This document shows, piece by piece, positions 52,230 through 62,087 of a DNA stretch of 64,000 bases; position 1 is the stretch's first letter, and every line of letters starts with the position of its first letter. Location of the stretch: assembly GCA_937136455.1 (NCBI GenBank), contig CAKZOO010000179.1:62001-126000 (forward strand). The letters run 5' to 3'. Under the pieces are notes generated by a model. That model was not told where the DNA came from and made no database searches. It was given only the letters and a program-made list of their open reading frames with translations. This DNA comes from an uncultured Flavobacteriaceae bacterium (GTDB taxonomy: Bacteria; Bacteroidota; Bacteroidia; Flavobacteriales; Flavobacteriaceae). The position numbers and the translations under genes are program-made.

Positions 52230-53015
52230 ATGAATCAACCATTAGCCTATGTGCACCCAGGTGCTAAAATTGCTAAGAACGTCGTAATTGAACCTTTTAC
52301 TACTATAAGCAATAATGTGGTCATTGGAGAAGGAACTTGGATTGGATCCAATGTGACTATTATGGAAGGGGCACGTATTGGTAAAAATTGCAATATTTTT
52401 CCAGGCGCTGTGATTTCAGCACCTCCACAGGATTTAAAGTACAACGGAGAAGAGACGACTGTTGAAATTGGCGATAATGTAACTATTAGAGAATGTGTTA
52501 CCATTAATAAAGGAACTACAGATCGAATGAAAACAGTTATTGGAGATAATTGCTTAATCATGGCTTATTGTCATGTGGCTCACGATTGTTTTATTGGTAA
52601 TAACTGTATTTTTTCCAACAACTCAACGCTTGCAGGACATGTTACTGTCGGTAACAATGTTGTAATGGCTGGACTTGTTGCGGTTCATCAGTTTGTTACT
52701 ATTGGAAGTTTTTCTTTTGTAACAGGTGGATCTCTTGTTAGAAAAGATGTTCCTCCCTATGTCAAAGCTGCTAGGGAACCTCTTTCATTTGCAGGAATTA
52801 ATTCGGTAGGACTTCGAAGAAATGGATATAGTCCAGAAAAAATTAGAGAAATTCAAAACATTTATAGAATTTTATACCAGAGAAATTATAACAATACCCA
52901 AGCTATTCAAATAATAGAAGCTGAAATGGAAGCGACACCAGAAAGAGATGAAATCATTCTCTTTGTAAAAGATTCCAAACGAGGTATTATGAAAGGATAT
53001 ATAAGTAATTCATAA
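52230..53015 (+). CDS. lpxA: UDP-N-acetylglucosamine acyltransferase
   Basis: LpxA adds the first hydroxyacyl chain to UDP-GlcNAc. The 261-residue protein is mostly hexapeptide-repeat beta-helix starting at VHPGAKIAKNVVIEPFT, with the catalytic histidine in MAYCHVAHDCFIGNN and the specificity region around MAGLVAVHQFVTIG. It ends in a helical domain (SVGLRRNGYSPEKIREIQ). It follows lpxC/fabZ after one base and precedes efp after two. Confidence 0.95.
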   Translation: MNQPLAYVHPGAKIAKNVVIEPFTTISNNVVIGEGTWIGSNVTIMEGARIGKNCNIFPGAVISAPPQDLKYNGEETTVEIGDNVTIRECVTINKGTTDRMKTVIGDNCLIMAYCHVAHDCFIGNNCIFSNNSTLAGHVTVGNNVVMAGLVAVHQFVTIGSFSFVTGGSLVRKDVPPYVKAAREPLSFAGINSVGLRRNGYSPEKIREIQNIYRILYQRNYNNTQAIQIIEAEMEATPERDEIILFVKDSKRGIMKGYISNS

Positions 53016-53017
53016 CT

Positions 53018-53584
53018 ATGGCAAGTACATCAGATATCAGAAAAGGATTGTGCATTCGTTACAATAACGACATTTACAAAATCATTGAATTCTTACACGT
53101 TAAACCAGGAAAAGGTCCTGCTTTTGTAAGAACTAAACTAAGAAGTATTTCAAATGGAAAAGTATTGGACAATACCTTTTCAGCTGGACATAAAATAGAG
53201 GATGTTCGTGTTGAGACGCGTTCGTATCAGTTTTTGTATCCAGAAGGAAATACCTATCACTTTATGAACGTGGATGACTACAATCAAATTGAGCTTCCAG
53301 AAACAGCCTTGGATCGTCCAGATTTAATCAAAGAAGGGGATGTGGTGAAAATCATGTTTAACGCAGAAGACCAAGCACCTCTTTCAGTGGAGATGCCTGC
53401 TTCTGTAATTTTAGAGGTAACCTATACCGAACCAGGTGTAAAGGGAAATACAGCGACTAACGCTACAAAACCTGCTACAGTTGAAACAGGAGCTATCATC
53501 AATGTTCCTCTTTTTATCAACGAAGGAGATAAGATTAAAGTGGATACTGAAAAAGGTGCGTACATGGAACGCATCAAGGAGTAA
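53018..53584 (+). CDS. efp: Elongation factor P
   Basis: EF-P relieves ribosome stalling at polyproline stretches. The 188-residue protein has three beta-barrel domains; the tip loop reads VKPGKGPAF with Lys32 at the position usually modified in EF-P. The C-terminal GAIINVPLFINEGDKIKVDTEKGAYMERI is diagnostic. Clustering with lpx genes is common in Bacteroidota. A hairpin that doubles as the sucD promoter region follows. Confidence 0.96.
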   Translation: MASTSDIRKGLCIRYNNDIYKIIEFLHVKPGKGPAFVRTKLRSISNGKVLDNTFSAGHKIEDVRVETRSYQFLYPEGNTYHFMNVDDYNQIELPETALDRPDLIKEGDVVKIMFNAEDQAPLSVEMPASVILEVTYTEPGVKGNTATNATKPATVETGAIINVPLFINEGDKIKVDTEKGAYMERIKE

Positions 53585-53608
53585 GGATCAAAAAAAATAT
53601 TCTTTATT

Positions 53609-53643
53609 AAGGCTTTGGTTTTACAAACAAAGCCTTACTTTTG
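53609..53643 (+). promoter_or_regulatory. sucD promoter embedded in a 9-bp inverted repeat
   Basis: TTG (53615-53617), an 18-base spacer and TACTTTTG (53636-53643) fit the Flavobacterium consensus. The same DNA contains AAGGCTTTG (53609-53617) and CAAAGCCTT (53628-53636), a perfect 9-bp inverted repeat with a 10-base loop. It could act as an efp terminator or as an operator. The arms include the TTG and the first base of the -7 box. Confidence 0.65.
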
Positions 53644-53665
53644 ACTTAAATTAAAACAAGTATAG

Positions 53666-54538
53666 ATGAGCGTTTTAGTAAACAAAGATTCAAAAATCAT
53701 TGTTCAAGGATTTACTGGTAGTGAAGGAACTTTTCACGCTGGTCAAATGATCGAATACGGAACTCAAGTGGTCGGTGGTGTTACTCCAGGAAAAGGGGGA
53801 CAAACGCATTTAGGGAAACCTGTATTTAACACTGTAAAAGAAACTGTTGATCAATTAGGAGCAGATACTTCTATCATTTTTGTACCACCTGCATTTGCAG
53901 CTGATGCCATCATGGAAGCTGCTGAAGCTGGGATTAAAGTGATCGTATGTATCACTGAAGGTATTCCAGTTGCTGATATGGTTAAAGTCAATCAATATAT
54001 CGCCAATAGAGACTGTCGTTTAATTGGACCTAACTGTCCTGGGGTGATTACTCCAGAGGAGGCAAAGGTTGGTATTATGCCAGGATTTGTATTTAAATCA
54101 GGAACAGTAGGAATAGTTTCAAAATCAGGAACATTAACTTATGAGGCTGCTGATCAAGTGGTTAGAGAAGGATTGGGGATTACTACTGCCATTGGAATTG
54201 GTGGAGATCCAATCATTGGAACAACTACCAAACAAGCGGTTCAAATGCTAATCGAAGATCCAGCTACAGAATGTGTCGTGATGATTGGAGAAATTGGTGG
54301 ACAATTAGAAGCTGATGCAGCAAATTGGTACAAAGAGAGTGGTTCAAAGAAACCAATTGTAGGATTTATTGCTGGTGAAACTGCTCCTGCTGGTAGAACT
54401 ATGGGACACGCTGGTGCTATTGTTGGTGGTTCTGACGATACGGCTCAAGCAAAGAAAGCGATTATGAGATCATGTGGAATTCACGTAGTTGATTCACCAG
54501 CTCAAATCGGTAAGAAAGTAAAAGAAGTATTGGGTTAA
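53666..54538 (+). CDS. sucD: Succinyl-CoA ligase subunit alpha
   Basis: SucD is the CoA-binding and phosphohistidine subunit of the TCA-cycle succinyl-CoA synthetase. The 290-residue protein has the CoA-binding [18 protein letters not shown] and [20 protein letters not shown], and the active-site phosphohistidine in [11 protein letters not shown]. The beta subunit gene (sucC) is not adjacent, so the two are unlinked. It has its own promoter and terminator. Confidence 0.96.
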   Translation: MSVLVNKDSKIIVQGFTGSEGTFHAGQMIEYGTQVVGGVTPGKGGQTHLGKPVFNTVKETVDQLGADTSIIFVPPAFAADAIMEAAEAGIKVIVCITEGIPVADMVKVNQYIANRDCRLIGPNCPGVITPEEAKVGIMPGFVFKSGTVGIVSKSGTLTYEAADQVVREGLGITTAIGIGGDPIIGTTTKQAVQMLIEDPATECVVMIGEIGGQLEADAANWYKESGSKKPIVGFIAGETAPAGRTMGHAGAIVGGSDDTAQAKKAIMRSCGIHVVDSPAQIGKKVKEVLG

Positions 54539-54559
54539 TCCAATCTTTAAATCAAATAC

Positions 54560-54587
54560 AAATCCCGCTATTTGCGGGATTTTTTAT
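54560..54587 (+). terminator. Rho-independent terminator after sucD
   Basis: AATCCCGC-tattt-GCGGGATT is an 8-bp stem followed by TTTTTATT, 22 bases after the sucD stop. Confidence 0.88.
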
Positions 54588-54626
54588 TACAAATACATAA
54601 CGTATCTTTACTAAAACTAATTAAAG

Positions 54627-55373
54627 ATGAAATTATTAGAAAATAAAACAGCAATCATCACTGGCGCAAGTCGTGGAATTGGATCTGGAATAGCAAAAGT
54701 ATTTGCTCAGCACGGAGCAAATGTTGCCTTTACTTATAGCTCAAGTGAAGCACCTGCACTCGAATTAGCAGAAGAATTAACAGTCTTAGGAGTTAAAGCT
54801 AAGGCTTACAAGAGTGATGCATCTGACTTTGAGGCTGCTCAGCAGTTAGTCGATGCTGTATTGGAAGATTTTGAAACGATTGATATCTTGATCAACAATG
54901 CTGGAATCACCAAAGACAATTTACTCATGCGTATGAGTGAAGAGGATTTTGATTCTGTTATTAGAATCAACCTTAAATCTGTGTTTAATATGACCAAGGC
55001 GGTACAGCGTACCTTCTTAAAACAACGCTCCGGTTCTATTGTCAATATGACTTCGGTAGTTGGTGTTAAAGGGAATGCTGGTCAAGCAAATTACGCAGCT
55101 TCTAAAGCGGGAATGATTGGATTTACAAAATCAGTAGCTTTAGAACTCGGATCTAGAAATATTCGTTGTAATGCGATTGCACCAGGATTTATTGAGACTG
55201 AAATGACTGCTAAACTCGATGAGAAAGTAGTACAAGGATGGAGAGATGGTATTCCGTTAAAAAGAGGAGGAACTCCAGAAGATGTAGCCAACGCCTGTGT
55301 GTATTTAGCATCTGATCTTTCTGCTTATGTTACAGGACAAGTCCTCAACGTAGACGGAGGAATGTTAACCTAA
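54627..55373 (+). CDS. fabG: 3-oxoacyl-ACP reductase
   Basis: FabG is the NADPH-dependent ketoreductase of fatty acid elongation. The 248-residue short-chain dehydrogenase has TGASRGIGSGIA, NNAGITKDNLLMRM, serine in VNMTSVVG, the YxxxK motif in YAASKAGMIG, and CNAIAPGFIETEMT. The segments after NNAG and PGFIETEMT are FabG-like rather than generic SDR. A CapC-type dehydrocapnine reductase would also be an SDR, but nothing here favours that reading. Confidence 0.9.
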   Translation: MKLLENKTAIITGASRGIGSGIAKVFAQHGANVAFTYSSSEAPALELAEELTVLGVKAKAYKSDASDFEAAQQLVDAVLEDFETIDILINNAGITKDNLLMRMSEEDFDSVIRINLKSVFNMTKAVQRTFLKQRSGSIVNMTSVVGVKGNAGQANYAASKAGMIGFTKSVALELGSRNIRCNAIAPGFIETEMTAKLDEKVVQGWRDGIPLKRGGTPEDVANACVYLASDLSAYVTGQVLNVDGGMLT

Positions 55374-55401
55374 TTGAATTTTAAAATTAAAACCTAATAA
55401 A

Positions 55402-56217
55402 ATGGAAAAATTACCAAAAATTGCAATGCCCGTAGTGATATTAATTATCATTGCTGTAATTGTGTTGTCTAAGTCAACACTAACAATAGGCTCAGGTCAA
55501 GCTGGAGTTCTATACAAAACCTTTGGGGGCGGTGTAGTTACAGATCAAGCTCCTTTAGGTGAAGGATTTCACGTGATTGCTCCTTGGAATAAAGTCTTTA
55601 TTTACGAAGTGAGACAACAGGAAATCTTTGAGAAAATGCAAGTATTATCTTCTAATGGATTGGAGATAAAATTAGACGCTTCTGCTTGGTTTCAACCCAA
55701 GTATGAATTTTTAGGGATGTTGCATCAATCAAAGGGTGAAAAATACGTTCAACGTGTTCTTATGCCAGCCATTCGTTCAGCAGCTCGTTCTGTTGTAGGT
55801 CGTTACACTCCTGAACAATTGTACTCTTCAAAGAGAGATGTCATTCAATCAGAAATTTTTGAAGAAACAAAGAAAATTGTAGATGATCAATTCATTCAGC
55901 TCAACGAAATACTAGTTAGAGATGTAACACTTCCTCCGACTATTAAAGAGGCGATTGAGCGTAAATTAAAGCAAGAACAAGAGTCTTTAGAATACGAATT
56001 TAGATTGGTTACTGCATCTAAAGAAGCTGAGAAACAAATTATCGAAGCACAAGGTAAGGCTGATGCCAACAGAATTTTATCAGCTTCACTAACGGATAAA
56101 ATCCTTCAAGATAAGGGAATAGAAGCTACTATTAAATTGTCAGAATCGCCAAATGCTAAGGTTATAGTTATTGGTTCAGGAGAATCTGGTCTTCCACTCA
56201 TTTTGGGAAATAATTAA
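55402..56217 (+). CDS. SPFH/prohibitin-family membrane protein
   Basis: The 271-residue protein has one N-terminal membrane helix (IAMPVVILIIIAVIVLS) and a band-7/SPFH domain with GQAGVLYKTFGGGV, EGFHVIAPWNKVFIYEVRQQE and AARSVVGRYTPEQLYSSKRD. A helical, coiled-coil-prone stretch follows (IKEAIERKLKQEQESLEYEF). Such proteins form large ring assemblies in the inner membrane and often control proteases such as FtsH. It ends 92 bases before the his leader peptide. Confidence 0.88.
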   Translation: MEKLPKIAMPVVILIIIAVIVLSKSTLTIGSGQAGVLYKTFGGGVVTDQAPLGEGFHVIAPWNKVFIYEVRQQEIFEKMQVLSSNGLEIKLDASAWFQPKYEFLGMLHQSKGEKYVQRVLMPAIRSAARSVVGRYTPEQLYSSKRDVIQSEIFEETKKIVDDQFIQLNEILVRDVTLPPTIKEAIERKLKQEQESLEYEFRLVTASKEAEKQIIEAQGKADANRILSASLTDKILQDKGIEATIKLSESPNAKVIVIGSGESGLPLILGNN

Positions 56218-56266
56218 TTGTAACGCTGATTTAACAAATTGTTATTTATAGATAAAAACTAATTTA

Positions 56267-56301
56267 TTGTTTTAGGATTCTAAATAATATTGTTAATTTT
56301 A
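56267..56301 (+). promoter_or_regulatory. Candidate his operon promoter
   Basis: TTG (56267-56269) and TAATTTTA (56294-56301, one mismatch to TAnnTTTG) with a 24-base spacer. The leader-peptide ATG is nine bases after the -7 box. Weak by motif, but the position directly upstream of the leader supports it. Confidence 0.4.
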
Positions 56302-56309
56302 CGCCCACA

Positions 56310-56363
56310 ATGAAAAAGATACATTCACATCACCATATTGTAAACTACTTTCAAACGAGGTAG
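56310..56363 (+). CDS. Histidine-rich leader peptide of the his operon
   Basis: ATG at 56310 opens a 17-codon ORF, MKKIHSHHHIVNYFQTR, ending in TAG (56361-56363). Four of its 17 residues are histidine, three of them consecutive. It lies between the likely promoter and a terminator directly before hisG, the classic arrangement for ribosome-mediated attenuation. It is too short for the supplied ORF track. Confidence 0.85.
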   Translation: MKKIHSHHHIVNYFQTR

Positions 56364-56418
56364 CATATGGCTATGTATAATCATATTAGACCCGTTTGAG
56401 TAATCAAGCGGGTTTTTT
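56345..56418 (+). promoter_or_regulatory. his operon transcription attenuator
   Basis: Terminator: CCCGTTTGA (56391-56399) pairs with TCAAGCGGG (56404-56412), one G-U pair, followed by six T. Antiterminator: TCAAACG-A-GG (56351-56360) pairs with the same CCCGTTTGA through nine base pairs and one bulged A. A small hairpin CTACTT/AGGTAG (56345-56350 with 56358-56363) holds TCAAACG in its loop. A ribosome stalled at the His codons would leave 56351-56360 free to block the terminator; a ribosome reaching the TAG would mask it. Confidence 0.85.
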
Positions 56419-56430
56419 AATTTAAAGCGT

Positions 56431-57291
56431 ATGAATACAAAAATTAAAATTGCAGTTCAAAAAAGCGGTCGTCTAAACGAAGATTCTTTAGCATTATTAA
56501 AGGATGCAGGTATTTCTATTGACAATGGAAAAGATCAACTCAAGGCGAGTGCTCGCAACTTTGACTTAGAGGTTTTTTATCTCAGAAATGGAGATATTCC
56601 ACAATACCTCAGAGATGGGGTAGTGGATTGTGCAATTATCGGAGATAACCTTTTATTTGAAAAGGGAGATGATATTGAAGTAGTGGAACGACTTGGGTTT
56701 TCAAAATGCAGAGTTTCTTTAGCCTTACCTAAAGATGCTACTTACAACGGGATTGAGGATTTTAAAGGAAAGACCATTGCCACTTCATATCCAAATACCG
56801 TAAAGAAGTTTTTGGAAGCAAAGGGAATCACACCTGAGTTACACATCATCAACGGATCTGTTGAAATCGCTCCCAATATAGGACTAGCGGATGCTATTTG
56901 CGATATTGTTTCTTCTGGAAGTACACTCTTTAAAAACAATCTCGTAGAAGTAGAACACCTGATGGATTCTGAAGCAGTATTGGCTGTTTCTCCAAAAATA
57001 AGTGCAGAGGCACAAGCTTTATTAGACAACCTTCAATTTAGAATTCAATCAGTTCTAAGAGGAAGAAAGGCTAAATACGTACTTTTAAATGCTCCTAATG
57101 ACCAATTGGATGCTATCCTTAAAATCCTACCTGGAATGAAGAGTCCAACGGTATTGCCTTTAGCACAAGAAGGATGGAGTTCAGTTCACTCAGTGGTTGA
57201 TAAATACGCTTTCTGGGATGTGATTGATCAATTAAAGGCTCAGGGAGCTGAAGGAATCTTAGTTTGTTCAATTGAAAAAATGGTACTCTAA
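56431..57291 (+). CDS. hisG: ATP phosphoribosyltransferase, long form
   Basis: HisG carries out the first step of histidine synthesis, joining ATP and PRPP. The 286-residue protein is the long form: catalytic lobes (KIAVQKSGRLNEDSLALL, CAIIGDNLL, IATSYPNTVKKFL, ADAICDIVSSGSTL) followed by a C-terminal ACT-like regulatory domain (residues about 210-286), so it should act without HisZ and be feedback-inhibited by histidine. It is the first structural gene after the attenuator. Confidence 0.96.
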   Translation: MNTKIKIAVQKSGRLNEDSLALLKDAGISIDNGKDQLKASARNFDLEVFYLRNGDIPQYLRDGVVDCAIIGDNLLFEKGDDIEVVERLGFSKCRVSLALPKDATYNGIEDFKGKTIATSYPNTVKKFLEAKGITPELHIINGSVEIAPNIGLADAICDIVSSGSTLFKNNLVEVEHLMDSEAVLAVSPKISAEAQALLDNLQFRIQSVLRGRKAKYVLLNAPNDQLDAILKILPGMKSPTVLPLAQEGWSSVHSVVDKYAFWDVIDQLKAQGAEGILVCSIEKMVL

Positions 57292-57293
57292 GC

Positions 57294-58595
57294 ATGCAAA
57301 ACTTTTACAATCCATCTAGATCTCAGTGGGAGTCGATACTAAAGCGACCTACTGCTACATTTGACGATGTTGAGTCTGTAGTGGTTGAAGTTTTTAATGC
57401 TGTTAAAACAAGTGGAGACCAGGCTTTAAAAGAGTATACCAAGAAATTTGACAGAACTGAAATTGACAATTTAACGGTTAGTTCTCAGGAGCTCACAGCA
57501 GCTGTAAATACACTTTCAAAGGAATTAAAAGAGGCTATTGATTTAGCATATGACAATATTTATAAATTTCACAAGGCACAACAAACTTCAAGAGTTGAAG
57601 TAGAAACCACCTCTGGTGTGGACTGCTGGCAAGAAAAAAGACCGATTCAAAAGGTTGGTTTTTATATTCCAGGAGGTTCAGCTCCACTCTTTTCAACTGT
57701 TTTGATGCTGGCGATCCCTGCTCAGATCGCTGGATGTAGTGAAGTAGTACTATGTACTCCTCCGACTAAAGAAGGAACGGTGCACCCTGCAGTGCTATAT
57801 GCTGCTAAGCGTTGTGGAATCCAAAACATCTACAAAGTAGGAGGGATTCAAGCAATTGCAGCGATGACCTATGGTACTGAGAGTATCACTAAGGTTTATA
57901 AAATATTTGGTCCCGGTAATCAATTTGTGACTTTGGCCAAGCAATATGCGACTACCCTAGGGGTTGCTATTGATATGCCTGCTGGACCTAGTGAACTCTT
58001 AATAGTAGGAGACAGCTCTGCAAATCCTGCATTTGTAGCTTCTGATTTACTATCTCAGGCAGAACACGGTCCAGATAGTCAGGTAATCTTAGTGAGTACC
58101 GATAAAAAACTTATTGATGATGTCTCTGTTGAAATTGAAAAGCAATTAGAGGAACTCCCAAGAAAAGAGATTGCTAAAAAGGCGATCGCCAATTCGAAGA
58201 TGATCTATTTTGATTCCAAACAGGATGCTGCTGATTGTATCGATGCGTACGGTCCTGAGCACTATATTATCTGTTGTGAAGAGGAACAATTCTATATTGA
58301 TGCCATTCACAATGCAGGATCGGTGTTTATTGGTAATTACACTCCTGAGAGTGCTGGTGATTACGCCTCTGGAACCAATCACACCTTACCGACCAATGGA
58401 TACACCAAGCAGTACAGTGGGGTGAATCTGGACAGTTTCTTGAAACAGATGACCTTTCAGAAGATCTCAGAAAAAGGAATTCAAGCCATAGGACCTGCAA
58501 TAGAACTCATGGCAGAGGAAGAAGGATTGCAGGCACATAAAAATGCAGTGACACTTCGTTTAAATCAATTAAAAGCGAATAAAGAATACAACTAA
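57294..58595 (+). CDS. hisD: Histidinol dehydrogenase
   Basis: HisD carries out the last two oxidations, from histidinol to histidine, with NAD and zinc. The 433-residue protein has VGFYIPGGSAPLFSTVLMLAIPA, KVYKIFGPGNQFVTLAK, DMPAGPSELLIVGD, and the zinc/catalytic region LLSQAEHGPDSQV with YGPEHYI. It starts two bases after hisG, and its stop overlaps the hisC start (TAATG). Confidence 0.96.
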   Translation: MQNFYNPSRSQWESILKRPTATFDDVESVVVEVFNAVKTSGDQALKEYTKKFDRTEIDNLTVSSQELTAAVNTLSKELKEAIDLAYDNIYKFHKAQQTSRVEVETTSGVDCWQEKRPIQKVGFYIPGGSAPLFSTVLMLAIPAQIAGCSEVVLCTPPTKEGTVHPAVLYAAKRCGIQNIYKVGGIQAIAAMTYGTESITKVYKIFGPGNQFVTLAKQYATTLGVAIDMPAGPSELLIVGDSSANPAFVASDLLSQAEHGPDSQVILVSTDKKLIDDVSVEIEKQLEELPRKEIAKKAIANSKMIYFDSKQDAADCIDAYGPEHYIICCEEEQFYIDAIHNAGSVFIGNYTPESAGDYASGTNHTLPTNGYTKQYSGVNLDSFLKQMTFQKISEKGIQAIGPAIELMAEEEGLQAHKNAVTLRLNQLKANKEYN

Positions 58596-59641
58596 TGAGT
58601 GGATTTGAACTCAATAATTTGTTACGAGAGAACATCAAGTCGATTAAGGCTTACTCTTCTGCTAGAGATGAATACGTCTCTAATGGAAGTGAGATGATCT
58701 TTTTAGATGCTAATGAAAACCCTTATGAAAATGGGGTGAATCGCTATCCAGATCCACTTCAGCGATCTTTAAAAGAGGAACTCTCAAAGATAAAGAGAAT
58801 CCCAACGGATCAAATTCTCCTTGGAAATGGTTCCGATGAAGTATTGGATTTGATCTTTAGAGCTTTTTGTGAGCCTGGTAAGGATGCAGTTATGACACTG
58901 CCGCCTACCTATGGAATGTATCAGGTATTGGCAGATCTCAATGCAGTACAAGTACAGCAGATTCCACTGACTGAAGATTTTTTAATCGATACAGAAATAG
59001 TACTCAACAATCTTAAAGATCAAAAACTGCTCTTTGTTTGTTCCCCTAACAACCCATCGGGAAATTTATTGCAAGAAGCAGGGATTGAGGTCATCCTAAA
59101 CAATTTTAAGGGTATTGTAGTAGTCGATGAGGCTTATATTGATTTTACAGATGCAAAATCTTGGATTCATAGACTTGATGAGTATCCAAATCTGATCGTC
59201 ACTCAAACCCTGTCTAAGGCTTATGGTTTGGCGGGAATTCGATTGGGGATGTTATTCGCAAGTAAAGAAATTGTCAGTGTTTTAAACAAGATCAAACCCC
59301 CTTACAATGTCAATGAGCTTACCCAAGAACGTGCCTTAGAGCGTGTTTTAGCCAATGATCAGGTGCTGGTAGAAGTACAATCGATCATCGAAAGTAGAAA
59401 AGCACTTATCGAAGCTTTAAAAGAGGTATCTTTTGTCGAGCACATCTTTCCATCAGATGCCAATTTTGTACTAGCTCGAGTGGATGATGTCACCAAACGT
59501 TACAATCAATTATTAGAAAAAGGAATAGTCGTTAGAAATCGATCGACTCAATTACACTGTGAAAATTCTCTTCGTTTTACCGTTGGTACTACCGAGGAAA
59601 ACAAGGAACTTATCCGTGTATTAAAAACGATAGAATCATGA
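58595..59641 (+). CDS. hisC: Histidinol-phosphate aminotransferase
   Basis: This 348-residue PLP aminotransferase makes histidinol phosphate. It has [58 protein letters not shown], and the PLP lysine in [16 protein letters not shown]. Both ends overlap neighbouring his genes: one base with hisD and four bases with hisB. Confidence 0.96.
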   Translation: MSGFELNNLLRENIKSIKAYSSARDEYVSNGSEMIFLDANENPYENGVNRYPDPLQRSLKEELSKIKRIPTDQILLGNGSDEVLDLIFRAFCEPGKDAVMTLPPTYGMYQVLADLNAVQVQQIPLTEDFLIDTEIVLNNLKDQKLLFVCSPNNPSGNLLQEAGIEVILNNFKGIVVVDEAYIDFTDAKSWIHRLDEYPNLIVTQTLSKAYGLAGIRLGMLFASKEIVSVLNKIKPPYNVNELTQERALERVLANDQVLVEVQSIIESRKALIEALKEVSFVEHIFPSDANFVLARVDDVTKRYNQLLEKGIVVRNRSTQLHCENSLRFTVGTTEENKELIRVLKTIES

Positions 59642-60774
59642 AAAAAGTACTCTTTATCGATAGAGACGGAACACTTATAATCGAACCAAAGGACGATCCT
59701 CAAATCGATGCTTTTGAAAAGGTAAGTTTTTATCCAAAGGCAATTGCTACCATGGCTCAAATAGCAAAACTCAATGCTTTTGAACTTGTGATGGTATCCA
59801 ATCAAGATGGATTGGGAACCGATTCTTTTCCAGAAGAGACCTTTTGGCCGGTTCAAAACTTTATCGTAGATACCTTTAAAAGTGAAGGGGTTGAGTTTAG
59901 TGAAATCGTACTCGATAGAACCTTTGCATCGGATAATGCACCTACTCGAAAGCCTGGTACAGCATTACTTACTAAGTATATGGACACAACTGTATACGAC
60001 TTAGAAAATTCCTATGTAATTGGAGATCGTATTACTGATGTGGCACTTGCAAAGAATTTAGGTTGTAAGGCGATCTATATTAATTCAGGGAATCAATTGG
60101 GAATTGAAGAAGTTACTACCTATGGTGATTTAAATCCTACCATTGCTCTTGAGAGCACTGATTGGTCAACGATTTATGCCTTTTTAACCACAGGAGCACG
60201 AACTGCTCAAGTTGTTCGTACGACCAAAGAGACGGATATCAAGATTTATTTGGATCTCAATGGAGTAGGAAAGGGAACAATCAATACTGGAATTTCCTTT
60301 TTTGATCATATGTTGGATCAACTCTCCAAACACGGACAGGTCGATCTCAGTATTGAAGTTAAAGGCGATTTAGAAGTCGATGAGCACCATACGATTGAGG
60401 ATACAGCTATTGCACTTGGAGAAGCATTTGCAAAGGCTCTTGGTTCCAAACTCGGAATTGAACGCTATGGATTTTGTTTGCCTATGGATGACTGCTTAGC
60501 TCAAGTAGCCATTGATTTTGGTGGTAGAAACTGGTTGGAATGGGATGCGGAATTTAAACGTGAAATGGTAGGAAAAATGCCTACTGAAATGTTCTTCCAC
60601 TTTTTTAAATCCTTTAGCGATGGAGCAAAAGCTAATTTAAATATCAAAGCAGAAGGGGTGAATGAACACCACAAGATAGAAGCCATCTTTAAGGCCTTTG
60701 CCAAGGCGATTAAAATGGCTATTAAGCAAGATCCAGATAAAATGGTACTGCCTTCAACAAAAGGAATGTTATAA
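59638..60774 (+). CDS. hisB: Bifunctional histidinol-phosphatase / imidazoleglycerol-phosphate dehydratase
   Basis: The 378-residue fusion has an N-terminal HAD phosphatase (about residues 1-165; nucleophile in [38 protein letters not shown]) and a C-terminal manganese dehydratase (about 185-378; [50 protein letters not shown]). This is the same domain order as E. coli HisB. It overlaps hisC by four bases and hisH by one. Confidence 0.96.
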   Translation: MKKVLFIDRDGTLIIEPKDDPQIDAFEKVSFYPKAIATMAQIAKLNAFELVMVSNQDGLGTDSFPEETFWPVQNFIVDTFKSEGVEFSEIVLDRTFASDNAPTRKPGTALLTKYMDTTVYDLENSYVIGDRITDVALAKNLGCKAIYINSGNQLGIEEVTTYGDLNPTIALESTDWSTIYAFLTTGARTAQVVRTTKETDIKIYLDLNGVGKGTINTGISFFDHMLDQLSKHGQVDLSIEVKGDLEVDEHHTIEDTAIALGEAFAKALGSKLGIERYGFCLPMDDCLAQVAIDFGGRNWLEWDAEFKREMVGKMPTEMFFHFFKSFSDGAKANLNIKAEGVNEHHKIEAIFKAFAKAIKMAIKQDPDKMVLPSTKGML

Positions 60775-61358
60775 TGAAATTAGTCATCATCGATTACGGA
60801 GCTGGGAACATTAAGAGTATCCAATTTGCATTTGAGCGGTTGGGAGTGCACGCAGTGCTCAGCAGTGATGCCATAGAAATACAAGCAGCTGATAAGGTGA
60901 TCTTTCCAGGAGTAGGAGCGGCAGGTGCTGCCATGAAAATGCTCAAGGATAAAAATTTAGACACCTTGATTCCAAAACTCACTCAACCTGTTTTGGGGAT
61001 TTGCTTGGGATTGCAACTCATGTGTCGCTACAGTGAAGAAGATCACACCCCAGGATTAGGTATTTTTGATGTAGATGTAAAGCGTTTTGATACTTCCAAG
61101 GTCAAGGTACCACAAATTGGTTGGAATGCCATCAGTAGTTTGAAAACGGAGTTATTTGAAGGAGTTGAAGAAGACTCCTATATCTATATGGTACACTCGT
61201 TTTTTGTGCCAAAATGCGATCAAACTATAGCAGAAGCAACCTATGATGGAGCCTATAGTGCAGCGCTTAGTCGTGACAATTTTTACGCTACTCAATTTCA
61301 CCCAGAAAAGAGCAGCAGTGTAGGAGAACAAATCTTAAAGAACTTTTTAGCGATCTAA
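60774..61358 (+). CDS. hisH: Imidazole glycerol phosphate synthase, glutaminase subunit
   Basis: HisH releases ammonia from glutamine and passes it to HisF. The 194-residue class I amidotransferase has [31 protein letters not shown], the nucleophilic cysteine in [16 protein letters not shown], and the His-Glu pair in QFHPEKSS. It overlaps hisB and hisA by one base each (TAATG). Confidence 0.96.
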   Translation: MKLVIIDYGAGNIKSIQFAFERLGVHAVLSSDAIEIQAADKVIFPGVGAAGAAMKMLKDKNLDTLIPKLTQPVLGICLGLQLMCRYSEEDHTPGLGIFDVDVKRFDTSKVKVPQIGWNAISSLKTELFEGVEEDSYIYMVHSFFVPKCDQTIAEATYDGAYSAALSRDNFYATQFHPEKSSSVGEQILKNFLAI

Positions 61359-62086
61359 TGAGAATTATACCAGCAATTGATATTATCGACGGAAAATGTG
61401 TTCGACTCTCAAAAGGAGATTACGACACCAAAAAAATCTATAATGAAAACCCCTTAGAAGTTGCCAAAGAGTTTGAGGCTCACGGTATTGAATCATTGCA
61501 TTTAGTGGACTTAGACGGCGCTAAATCACAACATATTGTAAACTACAAGGTCTTGGAGCAAATTGCTTCTCAAACATCCTTAAAAGTTGATTTTGGTGGT
61601 GGTATTAAATCCGAAGAGGATATTCGTGTGGCATTTGATTCAGGAGCCAATCAAATCACTGGAGGAAGTATTGCGGTAAAGAATCCAACGATTTTTGAAT
61701 CTTGGTTATCTCATTACGGATCTGATAAAATTATCTTAGGTGCTGATGCTCAAAATGAAAAGGTAGCTGTATCAGGATGGTTAGAAGAATCAAAAGAAGA
61801 CTTACTTCCTTTTATTAAGAGTTATGTAGCCAAGGGAGTGCGTTATATCATCTGTACAGATATTTCAAAAGACGGAATGTTAGAAGGTCCTTCTTTTGAT
61901 TTGTACCAAAAAATATTGGCTGATAATACCTACTCAAATATTAAACTCATTGCCAGTGGTGGTATTTCTACCTTTGAGGAGTTACCTAGGCTTCAGGAAT
62001 TGGGATGTGAAGGAACCATTATCGGTAAAGCAATCTATGAAAACAGGATTAGCTTAAAGCAATTAGAACAATTTATAATTAGTTAA
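61358..62086 (+). CDS. hisA: ProFAR isomerase
   Basis: HisA isomerises ProFAR to PRFAR. The 242-residue TIM barrel has [20 protein letters not shown] with the catalytic aspartate, [25 protein letters not shown] and the second aspartate in [17 protein letters not shown]. It is homologous to HisF next door, which begins one base after its stop. Confidence 0.95.
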   Translation: MRIIPAIDIIDGKCVRLSKGDYDTKKIYNENPLEVAKEFEAHGIESLHLVDLDGAKSQHIVNYKVLEQIASQTSLKVDFGGGIKSEEDIRVAFDSGANQITGGSIAVKNPTIFESWLSHYGSDKIILGADAQNEKVAVSGWLEESKEDLLPFIKSYVAKGVRYIICTDISKDGMLEGPSFDLYQKILADNTYSNIKLIASGGISTFEELPRLQELGCEGTIIGKAIYENRISLKQLEQFIIS

Positions 62087-62087
62087 G

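Noticed and set aside
54627-55373. The SDR gene as the CapC reductase of the capnine pathway
   Set aside because: Its motifs (NNAGITKDNLLMRM, PGFIETEMT) are those of FabG, and it is 46 kb from the capAB-like pair.
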